A DNA stretch of 64,000 nucleotides from Spodoptera frugiperda (lineage: Eukaryota; Arthropoda; Insecta; Lepidoptera; Noctuidae): assembly GCF_023101765.2 (NCBI RefSeq), contig NC_064214.1, forward strand, positions 9,678,001 through 9,742,000. Direction: 5' to 3'. Every line of letters starts with the position of its first letter. Positions within the stretch are counted from its first letter, which is position 1. The translations under genes and the position numbers were made by a program. Positions 22,401 to 29,778 of this stretch are shown here, in pieces. The notes beneath the pieces were generated by a model. That model was not told the DNA's origin, made no database searches, and worked only from the letters and a program-made list of their open reading frames with translations.

Positions 22401-23427
22401 GGCAGTGGACAATGGATTCACTCCACTGTCTTTAGCAAAAGAGAACTGGCGCAAACCTGTGGTACTAAGCGTCAATGACCGCAAGGAGGTATGGCATAGC
22501 AAGGAGCTCCATGGACGCTTCTTCCGGGCCCTTCATGGACCCAGTGTAGATTTTCTGGCGTCCGTATCTTGGCTACGATTCAGTAATCTCTTTGGAGAAA
22601 CTGAAGGATTTGTCTGTGCAATTATGGACGAAGTTATCCTTACGAATAACTACCGGAAATATATTATTAAGGATGGGACCGTTGACATATGTCGGGCATG
22701 TCATAGTCCTGGTGAATCCATAAGACATATAATTTCTGGTTGTGGTCGTTTGGCTAATGGTGAATATTTGCATAGACATAATCAGGTGGCCAAGATTATC
22801 CACCAGCAACTTGCTTTGCACTACCAACTTGTTGAGTTTGAGGTTCCATACTACAAGTATGCGCCCGATCCAGTTCTCGAAAACGGCCATATCACGTTGT
22901 ACTGGGATCGATCTATCATCACTGACAGGACTATTGTAGCCAACAAACCTGATATAGTGGTGATAGACCGACAAGCGCGCCGCACGATGATAATCGATAT
23001 CACCATCCCTCATGACGAGAACCTCGTGAAAGCTGAAAAAGATAAACAAATAAAATATCTTGACTTGGCTCACGAGGTTGTCGACATGTGGAATGTGGAT
23101 TCGGCTATCGTTGTGCCGATAGTCGTGTCGGCCAACGGTTTAATACCCAACAGCCTCGACAACCACCTTAGAAGGCTGGGGTTGGGCGGATGGATCAAGG
23201 GCCTGATGCAGAAGGCAGTACTCCTCGAAACGGAACGTATTGTGAGGAGGTTTCTGTCTTTGGAGCCCTAACCACCGGTAGCTTGGACCATGCTCCCACT
23301 ACTGGTCGGCTCCTATTTTTATATTTTTAAATGTTATTTTGGTCTTTATTTTTATAAGTAATGTTTAAAAATATAATTTTAGAGTGTTTTAAATAAATAT
23401 ATGGATGTAAAACAAATCAAATAAACT
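19440..23427 (+). mobile_element. RLE-class non-LTR retrotransposon (R4/Dong-like), apparently intact
   Basis: An AT-rich leader of about 250 bp precedes a single long ORF (19693-23271), followed by a 3' UTR of about 155 bp ('CTTGGACCATGCTCCCACTA', 'CTGGTCGGCTCC') with two AATAAA signals at 23392-23397 and 23420-23425. The outer limits are estimates: I could not find a target-site duplication or the exact 5' end. No 28S rDNA flanks it, so it is not sitting in an R2 or R4 rDNA site. GC content inside the ORF is well above the flanks. Confidence 0.8.
19693..23271 (+). CDS. Reverse transcriptase / restriction-like endonuclease polyprotein, 1192 aa
   Basis: This is the single protein of an RLE-class LINE: it would nick the target and prime reverse transcription of its own RNA there. 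The first ATG is two codons after an in-frame TGA (19687-19689), so the start is well supported. Residues 1-75 are Ser/Pro-rich, with an AT-hook-like RRPRRGRPP at 57-65. Residues 88-145 hold a Trp-centred, Myb-like or otherwise DNA-binding region (KWSQTINENVMRAYY). The RT follows: NYRPITCLP near 520, GCRKGSRGTKELL near 558, WIDYKKAYDSVPH near 592, GIFQGDSLSPLWF near 655, catalytic YMDD at 699-702. The C-terminus has C1000-x2-C-x7-H-x4-C and the PD-(D/E)xK nuclease (KPD at 1085-1087, D1102 in IIDITIP). There are no internal stops or frameshifts. No classical CCHH zinc finger was seen at the N-terminus. The RT motifs resemble the R4/Dong clade most, with R2 or NeSL as the alternatives. Confidence 0.9.
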   Translation: MLTRARLRNAHPPSPDSSLSSASPSPEPNHEELPVTVVASSSSDEYFSPPTSPPPARRPRRGRPPTGLGARGQQTPGRVPAAGGCARRMKWSQTINENVMRAYYGATEGGTNLTAYRERMLSMFQVLEPSVNVSDQVRVIQRNRRLDEAALDRLRSEALRNRVVPAPPQEVAQTPIASQNVTPTTPAAGVEDDRVEQVSTQCNERLRSALEDAIREYRFAPLKPKLPRLPMCGKNRALVSALDSLLKTYFESSENLYDTHSILYCGAVAACRVANVRFSNLDAAVRPKPAVPAWQSRIERRISEARVLIGKLSCFREGNTRPRVMRFVRRAFVGTETSPHEYMSRVTERIDFLKQKVYAWANRIRRYKKRVERYTQNRMFQRDQRWVYRNWERSNQDVTDGRRPDDEATNTFWRNIWSVPVSHTEDDWICDVERRCETVPEMEEVIITSSDVSSAACSVPNWKSPGPDGLHNFWLKWFTSSHSRLASQFQAALEAGSLPQFLTTGVTHLLHKSGSSTEPKNYRPITCLPTVYKLLTSILRTKITKHIEKHSIMSVSQNGCRKGSRGTKELLLIDMVVSQQVRRSRKNLSTCWIDYKKAYDSVPHTWLMRVMELYKIDATLRAFLQSCMRQWSTVLCYPGCRQIQGSEEPVRIVRGIFQGDSLSPLWFCLALNPLSTLLEASGLGYPLQRRGLVISHLLYMDDLKLFAPNNKQLMELLKITEKFSSSIRMEFGVDKCAVMHVKRGGIVESEGLELSDFTKLRALSANDTYKYLGMSEGLGINGPDMKQSLRERFFGRLNKVLKSSLSGGNKVRAYNGWVMPVLMYSFGILKWTQTELDTLDRRVRTLLTANRMHHPRSSIMRLYIPRKCGGRGLLNAKTLHNREVCNLREYFLKVNEGMHREVAAVDNGFTPLSLAKENWRKPVVLSVNDRKEVWHSKELHGRFFRALHGPSVDFLASVSWLRFSNLFGETEGFVCAIMDEVILTNNYRKYIIKDGTVDICRACHSPGESIRHIISGCGRLANGEYLHRHNQVAKIIHQQLALHYQLVEFEVPYYKYAPDPVLENGHITLYWDRSIITDRTIVANKPDIVVIDRQARRTMIIDITIPHDENLVKAEKDKQIKYLDLAHEVVDMWNVDSAIVVPIVVSANGLIPNSLDNHLRRLGLGGWIKGLMQKAVLLETERIVRRFLSLEP

Positions 23428-23845
23428 TATTACTCAACTAAACGATAATGTAACAGATTCACAAAAATAAATCTTATTTACTACACATTACAGTTTCGAG
23501 TTACATAATTTAAGGAGTTGTACTTATTCGTCGCACGTACATAAGCCGCCGTTCGTGGTCGCGTTTGTTCCTACTTCGGCTATTTTTATTCACACAGAAA
23601 TAGCCTCGATAGCCGAAACTACAATTTTATTGTGTGTAGCCCTGAATAAGACATGTGGGCTAATTTCTGTAAATGTTGAGTGTTATTTTTGGTAGTAGAT
23701 ATGTCTGATATTGACTTCTAATACAAACGTGATTGTCATTTTTATTTGGTAGTTTCTTACGCCTAAACTGACAAACTAATTCAGAGTCTTTTTTTTACTT
23801 TCCTCCTGCACAGATTCACTGTAAATGAAGCATAAAATCGCAAAG
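23428..23845. other. No gene seen
   Basis: AT-rich flank of the LINE. A short inverted repeat around 'GGCTATTTTTATTCACACAG' / 'AATAGCCTCGATAGCC' is present; nothing else. Confidence 0.45.
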
Positions 23846-24092
23846 CGCCGTAAGTCGCAAGTGCGACTGCCGGGCAAGGGGACTCGGGTTTTACTCCCGG
23901 GTCGGGGAAAGTACTGCTAGACATTTTTCAGCTTTTTGAAAAATTTTCAGTTGTAGCTCGAAGTTTGGAATTGTGCCCAGTATATGACAATAGGCTCAAC
24001 CCCTAGTACATGGGACATATAACGCAAATTAGGAACAGTAGGTTTACCTCTGCCTACCCCTTCGAGGGTAAAAAGGCGTGAAGTTACGTAAA
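23846..24092 (+). mobile_element. SINE family S1, diverged head
   Basis: 'AAGTGCGACTGCCGGGCAAG', box B-like 'CTCGGGTTTTACTCCCGGG', then the body 'GAATTGTGCCCAGTATATGA' and the 3' end 'CTCTGCCTACCCCTTCGAGG' and 'AAAAGGCGTGAAGTTACG'. The box A side is degraded. Confidence 0.85.
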
Positions 24093-24930
24093 ATATTATG
24101 AATCCACTTCAAATATTGATTAGATTACAGTGCATAGACAGAGGTCACAGATAGCATCCCAGAATACGTCCGCCTCAACTAATTCCCTTATTTGAATTCT
24201 CTCAAAAATACACCTAAACGCCCAACCATAACTTACATTCATTATCTCCATAGATCTCCTCTCATTCAAATAACACCTGCGATCTAAATAAAGAGGCGAA
24301 TAACACAAAAAGTACAGCAGCTGACGCGTCAAAAATCGAAGCGTCCCAAATAAATTGCTACCTATTTAGGACCCTACCTATAACATTGGGCGTCATTCAT
24401 CAACCTGTTCCCAGCAAATCTCTAGACATGTCCTCTCCCTGATCCGGTTGGACCGGTTTTCGGACGTCCGGACACCCGGGTGCTCCGGTTTTTCTCCAAA
24501 TTACGGACCGGTTCAAATCCATGTTGAAATGTGGGTGCTATGTCCTAATAAGCCGGGTGCTTTTTGTCTGATGTTAGTGTGATTTTAAAGAATTAAATGG
24601 TGTTTTTGGTGATAAAATGGGAGCTAGGTTTCTGCTCGGAGTTATTGCTAAATTCAAGAGCCTTAAGCTCGTCTCTTTAGCTGTGAAGGAAAATGTTCTA
24701 GAGGATCTTTTTCTAGCTGTTAGTAAAGGTTATTGAACTGAGCTAACGTACAATCAGATGAAAGTCTTTGCTGCAATCGCTTTCACAATTGATTAATGTT
24801 CTCAACAGGAATAAAAGTTGATCAATGTTGGTATTAGAAGTGACGTTGAACACTGAACATGTCTGGTCCTGCATCTGATGTATTAGATTAACCAGATTTC
24901 TTGAACTATCTTCTTAAAAGTATTTCCTTA
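24093..24930. other. No gene; GC-rich patch at 24435-24560
   Basis: AT-rich except 24435-24560, which carries several CCGG-centred inverted motifs ('CGGACGTCCGGACACCCGGG', 'GGTGCTCCGG', 'GGACCGG'). Not recognised. A 70-codon minus-strand ORF at 24120-24332 has no domain. Confidence 0.45.
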
Positions 24931-25046
24931 CTTTTTTATGGTATAAGCCAGTAAATAAGCCAACGGATCACCTGATAGTAAGCAATCGCGGCCGCCCATG
25001 GACACCCGAATCACCAGAGGCGTCACAAATGCATTACCGGCCTTTA
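24931..25046 (+). repeat. LSCS-type repeat, 5' part
   Basis: 'TATGGTATAAGCCAGTAAAT', 'GGATCACCTGATAGTAAGCA', 'CCCATGGACACCCGAATCAC' and 'AGAGGCGTCACAAATGC'; stops at 'CGGCCTTTA'. Confidence 0.8.
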
Positions 25047-26270
25047 TTGTAATAAGTTTAATTTCAAAATCCCAAGCTCAACAGCCCCTAGCAATCAAGA
25101 GTCCAGTCTAAAAATATTACTTACTTTAACAAGTCAGAATTAACATCAACTTGCTCTTACCCTAAATTAATATAATTTCGTGTTTACCCTGTAATTTGTT
25201 ACCCCATAAACAAGGTACGTGACGAGAAAACTTGATTATTTATTTACTTACCTGATAAACTTAGCGATTCATAAAGTACCGTATTTATAGAAAGGAATTC
25301 CTAAGAATTTTTTGGGTAAAGAACTTAATTTTACATGTTATTTTCGTGATTTTGGGTGAATATCTGAGGAGAGATATTAAAAGAAAATGTGGGAAGGTTC
25401 TAGCTTGTAAATCACGTTTGCTTTTATTGGTACAGAAACGTCGATCGTTCCATGGAATATGACTAACAAAAGATACTCTTACTTTGTGACCAGTTTAGAT
25501 TATTATAGGTACAGGTACCTAATAAAAGACAAAGACACATTATGTAATCACCACTAACAAACTAAAATATCAATAATCCCATGTCGAGTAACATATTGTT
25601 GATAGGTAGGTTTTATTTTTCCCAACCATGGGGGCTCCGGGGTTGCTCTACTAAGAGGGCCTGGTGATTTTAGTGCGGTAAAAATCCCACACTCTCTAGT
25701 TTTTTCCCCAAAAAGCTAGGTGCCTTCTGAAGGTTTCCCCCTGTCAACAAAAAAAAGGTTTTATTTCCGAAATTACCAGTCTCACCAAAATAGATATTTT
25801 AAGACCATTCGCAAAAAAACAGACGGATAAACATTAATCTATGCTTTCAGTATCGTTTTTTACCCTTTCATATTCCAATATTACCCTTTTATATTCCAAT
25901 TTTACCCTTTTATATTCTAAATTTACCCTTGTACTTTCTTAGCGAAAAATTCTCGAAATCTTACAATTAAACCGCGGACATAATTATTAAGTTCTTCTCA
26001 TTCATTACGGAACTTCAAAAGGTGACCATTCGACCCACTTGACAATATTACCGTCGTGTCGGCGAAATTCATGAAATCCTTTGAAATATTTAAGTGAAAT
26101 TTCTAGTATAATGTGTAAGGGCTTTACATGTAATCATGATGCCTTTAGGGTTGTCTCATGACAATTTTTTAAAGGTCCAATTTGTATCTGATGGAAGATT
26201 TGGTTTCTAGACAAAGCAGTTTGACAAATTGATAGATCATGAGTGATTGAAACCTGTAGCAATTCTTTTG
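25047..26270. other. No gene; odd patch at 25620-25745
   Basis: AT-rich. The patch 25620-25745 ('CCATGGGGGCTCCGGGGTTG', 'GAGGGCCTGGTGATTTTAGT') is GC-rich and probably an old retroelement fragment, family not recognised. A short run near 25865-25930 repeats 'TTTACCCTTTTATATTC' three to four times. Confidence 0.45.
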
Positions 26271-26446
26271 GTGCTTTTCCACCAGAGTTGAGCTATGCTA
26301 CATTGCTGTGGATGCGTTTGGCTTACATCAATCATTTTCATTGTAACACATAGCTTAGCACTGGTGGAAACGGTCACATAGTTTCACGCCTTAGCTATTA
26401 AGTACATCTTTGTCGCAAAAACACAACGTTGGTGGAAAAGCGCCCA
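26271..26446. mobile_element. MITE family M2
   Basis: Terminal inverted repeats: left 'TGCTTTTCCACCAGAG', right 'GTTGGTGGAAAAGCGCC'. The interior contains the self-similar 'CATAGCTTAGCACTGGTGGAAA' (motif TAGCACTGGTGGAAACGG). About 176 bp, non-coding. Relatives: 1743-1975 and a single end at 57242-57258. Confidence 0.75.
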
Positions 26447-26876
26447 AGTTATGTTAAGATGGTACGCTGGCAAATTTCTGAAAAACCACGTAGTTTTAAA
26501 ATCAAGTAAGTATTCATGTGACGTTTTCCATGTTTTAAAAAGAACAGGTAGGCTATTTTAGACTCTATGTCTTTGTTATAAAAAGATAAGTCTAAAAATA
26601 CCTGCCATACTTTTCAAGGAAAAACAAATGAATCGCCTTCAGGCACCAGTGTTAAATTGGCCTTGTTTTAAAGGAAATAGGAAAAATAAAGTCTTTAGGA
26701 ATTTTCATAACTACGTAAAAACCTACTACACGTGTAAGAAAAATAGATAGCGTTGTTTTATTTCAACAGAAGTTTGCTAAAGCTCTCAATCTAGGCATAA
26801 ATCCAGGTCGGACGGCTACGTCTAGACAAATATATAGGCTTTTTATTTCTTCATTCTTATTACTGGAATGTTCATT
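26447..26876. other. No gene seen
   Basis: AT-rich; nothing identified. Confidence 0.45.
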
Positions 26877-27260
26877 CGTCGTTGAGGTCCAGAGGTTTAA
26901 GAGGCCAATTTCTTATGCGTGCGAGTAAGAATGCGACTTCGAAACCTGCCAACTGCAAAGTACCAATGTGACATTTTCCTAGTTATATGTAATTGCTATG
27001 ATTTTTTTTTTTTTTTTTTTATGGAATAGGAGGCAAACGAGCAAACGAGTCACCTGATGGTAAGCGATCAGCGCCGCCCATGGACACCCGCAACACCAGA
27101 GGAGTCACAGGTGCGTTGCCATTATATAGACACCACTGACTGACGGTGGTAAACGTGCTAATAATTTCTGATTATAAGTTTGAAATTGCCAACCTGCTTT
27201 GAACAAGCATGGCGATTAATGTTCAAGCCTTCTCCGTGCGAAAAGAGGCACGGCGATGGT
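26877..27260 (+). mobile_element. SINE-like family S3, interrupted by an LSCS repeat
   Basis: The head 'TCCAGAGGTTTAAGAGGCCA' and box B-like 'TGCGACTTCGAAACCTGCC' are followed by 'GTACCAATGTGACATTTTCC' up to about 27002. The body resumes at 27122 with 'ATTATATAGACACCACTGAC', 'GCCAACCTGCTTTGAACAAG' and 'TTCTCCGTGCGAAAAGAGGC'. The interruption is the LSCS copy 27003-27121. Confidence 0.8.
27003..27121 (+). repeat. LSCS-type repeat inserted in S3
   Basis: Begins in a T run, then 'ATGGAATAGGAGGCAAACGA', 'GAGTCACCTGATGGTAAGCG', 'CCCATGGACACCCGCAACAC' and 'GAGGAGTCACAGGTGCGTTG'. It is a short form ending at 'GTTGCC', younger than the SINE it splits. Confidence 0.8.
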
Positions 27261-27755
27261 GATGATTAACGCCCAATACAAATACTCGTACCACTACCAG
27301 CCACATTAGTAAGACCAGAAAAATTTAGTATTTAAGACTAATAAATTCCAACTCCTATAATTAGACAACCCTGCGGGTCACAGAGTACGATGATTTTATT
27401 ATTAACGTGTGGCCTCTGTGCCCGAAGCTCACGACTCATACATTTTATATTTGACCACAAACAAAACAAAATGGAATATTTTCACTAAATAACGGGTTTG
27501 AGACATTATTCAATTCTTTGTTGTTGTAGGGTGGACGGTAGAAGAAAATAAAACTGTTTTTTTTTTATTATGAAAAAAGGCTCTATTTCTGCTGATATTA
27601 ATTCCACTAGTTGGTATTTTCTCTTTCACATTTAAAGTTTTTAAATGAGTGCTTTTGAAATAATTACGCGAAGATTTTTATGCGTAGTATTAAACTGCAA
27701 AACATTTACAATACCGTACAATCATAAAAAATATTTGGATATTTTTAAAATATAA
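27261..27755. other. No gene; probable LINE-derived sequence at its end
   Basis: AT-rich. From about 27680 the frame of the following fragment continues upstream through a TAA at 27753-27755 (KYLDIFKI then stop), so the LINE fragment probably begins before 27756. Confidence 0.45.
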
Positions 27756-27941
27756 GTTCCAGTCCACACATCCTTTGCCCAGAAATTCCTCAACTATAGA
27801 AGCAATAATTTATACAATAAAGTAAACAAAAAACTTGAAATCGTTAAACTGTCCAGATTAGAATGTAAAAAAAAAGTTACTCAATGGCTTTTAGAACTAG
27901 ATTACGAACAGACAGAACAACTACTTACTACTTTATGCTAG
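27756..27941 (+). pseudogene. C-terminal end of an unrelated LINE ORF
   Basis: There are 61 open codons without a start, ending at TAG 27939-27941. The peptide runs VPVHTSFAQKFLNYRSNNLY, then NKVNKKLEIVKLSRLECKKK, then VTQWLLELDYEQTEQLL. The order 'LYN...LP-like helix...FKKKL..WLL' is the usual C-terminal end of CR1/Jockey/L2-like LINE polyproteins. It is followed by a 3' UTR and a (TTA)n tail (27942-28490). An in-frame TAA just upstream shows decay. The exact clade is not determined. Confidence 0.6.
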
Positions 27942-28104
27942 CGCATGTCAATCACACATTCTCACAACATGGCATACATGCATGCGTACATCACTTCACA
28001 CACAAATATGTATTACTTTTCACCACATACACACGCACTCACCACACTCTTACAAACACACACAAGCAGTCGCACACACATTCACTCACACACACACACG
28101 CGCG

Positions 28105-28152
<48 letters not shown>

Positions 28153-28490
28153 TTGGTACTTTTTAAATTTTATTACTAATATTTTTTTATCTTTTTGTTT
28201 AGAAGAAGTTTTAGTTTTGTTTATTGAAGTTTTTTTTCATATAAATTTATAAAATAATAGTCCATATCCGTCCGTCCGAGGGAAAGGCCAGGAGCCCATA
28301 GTACAGGTTTTCCTAGTTTGGGTTCCTGAATCCCACCACTTGTCTTTTCAACTGTTTTAAACCTGGTCGTGTAACTTACTACAAAATTTATTATATTATT
28401 AATTATTATATAAGATTAGTTTTAAGACCAATGTCTGTATTAATATGGTGGAAAATAAATAAATTTTATTATTATTATTTTATTATTATT
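27942..28490 (+). mobile_element. 3' UTR and (TTA)n tail of the LINE ending at 27941
   Basis: Contains a long (CA)n tract (28028-28150), then 'AGGCCAGGAGCCCATAGTAC', 'TCCTAGTTTGGGTTCCTGAA', and ends 'AAAATAAATAAATTTTATTATT' (tail motif TTATTATTATT at 28459-28490). Tails of simple trinucleotides are common in several insect LINE clades. Confidence 0.6.
28028..28150. repeat. (CA)n/(CG)n microsatellite
   Basis: Imperfect CACA repeats, then a pure alternating purine-pyrimidine tract of about 70 bp with an internal (CG) run at about 28097-28112 flanked by (CA)n. The ORFs of up to 122 codons across it (His/Thr repeats) are artefacts of the repeat. Confidence 0.95.
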
Positions 28491-28982
28491 ATGTTTGTTC
28501 CTTACATAATCACGGGACCACAGGGTCCCGGACCTTTGGAAGGCGTACGAGGGGCCGAAGCCAACTCGCAGAGGCCCGTTGAACAATTTTAATCTAAATG
28601 TAATGGGACATCAGCCGGCGATTATCCCTGTATGCACTATGGAAGTACACCAAAGGACAATCCCCGGTTGATGCAGGACTATTGTGAGATATGGTAAAAG
28701 GAAATGATAGGGATATGGGTGTGGGTGGCTGTGGAATAGTTAACCGGTTAACTATGGGGACTATGGCCCCTGCCCCTGACCAATATTGAAAAATACGGAT
28801 AAACAGGCAGGGGGTGACTCGCAAACTCAATAGTGGGCCCCCTGAAACGGCCGCTAGCATGTAGCGACAAGGGAAGCAACATCCGTTGAGCTGCTTGAGG
28901 AAGGGGGGGCATCCCACGGCTATCGCCACTGCCCAACAGCTCGCCACAAGCTGCCTTGCGGACTTATTATTATTATTATTGA
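28491..28982. mobile_element. Unclassified element of about 475 bp between two (TTA)n runs
   Basis: GC-richer block from 'ACGGGACCACAGGGTCCCGG' to 'CAGCTCGCCACAAGCTGCC', followed by 'TTATTATTATTATTATT' at 28966-28980. It is preceded directly by the (TTA)n tail of the upstream LINE. A 132-codon minus-strand ORF begins inside the repeat (poly-Asn) and shows no domain, so I do not call it. Either a (TTA)n-tailed non-autonomous retroelement or the end of a LINE of unknown clade. Confidence 0.55.
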
Positions 28983-29594
28983 TATAATACATATTTTCAT
29001 GAAACAGATCAGCAAATGTTTTTTATATATATATTTGGATCTCGTCTGATGGTAAGCAATGATGCGGCCCACGATGGAGCACGTCATAAACAACCTATTC
29101 ACTCGGGCCTTGAAAACACCCATCTTATACCCATCAAACACAAACTCCAGAAAAGAATTCCACTACCAAGCTATTTGCACATTTACCTCCAAACGATAGA
29201 ATTAAATTTATTAATTTATATGCAGTTCAAATTATATCTATAACAAACAAATATAAATTCCGCACGAACTAATGAATCTAATAGAATTCCCCCTCTATAC
29301 ATGCCTAGATACCTATATATTTACACAATGGGGGTAAGAAATAATAAAATCGCGGCTAGGTAGCCCCATAGGAATTGTTTCGGGAAATTTGGACTAAGGA
29401 ATTTAATATAAATCCGGGGTGAAAAGGGGTTGGACCTTACCCCATGATTATTAGTCGTGGGCGCCTAAAATTACGCTTTTGTTTTATTTTTTTATTTTTT
29501 TTGGGCATTTTTCTTAGACATTAGTTGTATGGAATATTGTTTTAACGGAAAAAAATGTAGGAGTTCTTTATCTGAAATAGACCTGGTAATCTAT
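28983..29594. other. No gene seen
   Basis: AT-rich. A short 'CTCGTCTGATGGTAAGCAATGATGCGGCCC' piece (motif CTGATGGTAAGCAATGA) at 29042-29070 resembles part of an LSCS repeat. Confidence 0.45.
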
Positions 29595-29778
29595 GCTAAT
29601 ATATAACGCTGAACAGTTTGTTTGTTTGAACGCGCTAATCTCCGGAATTACTGGTCCGATTTGAATAATTATTTTTGTGTTGGATAGCGCGCTTATCGAG
29701 GAAGGCTATAGGCTATAAAACACGCTACGATCAATGGAAACCGAGCAGAGCGGGTGAAACCGCGCGGAAGTAGCTAGT
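29595..29778 (+). repeat. Dispersed repeat F, best copy
   Basis: 'GTTTGAACGCGCTAATCTCC', 'GGTCCGATTTGAATAATTAT', 'CGAGGAAGGCTATAGGCTAT', 'GAGCAGAGCGGGTGAAACCG' and end 'GCGCGGAAGTAGCTAG'. It is the reference for the other copies (463-640, 14795-14886, 17483-17690). Confidence 0.8.

Noticed and set aside
22573..23073. 166-codon antisense ORF inside the RLE LINE, and antisense ORFs at 20626-21251
   Set aside because: They are shadows of the 1192-codon ORF with no domain of their own.
19440..23427. R2 or R4 insertion in 28S rDNA
   Set aside because: No rRNA-like sequence flanks the element on either side.
27884..28252. ORF of 122 codons (and overlapping ORFs) with His/Thr repeats
   Set aside because: It is made by the (CA)n/(CG)n microsatellite read in three frames; the real coding remnant here is in another frame and stops at 27941.
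28594..28992. 132-codon minus-strand ORF
   Set aside because: It begins with poly-Asn from the (TTA) repeat, has no domain, and overlaps an unclassified repeat.
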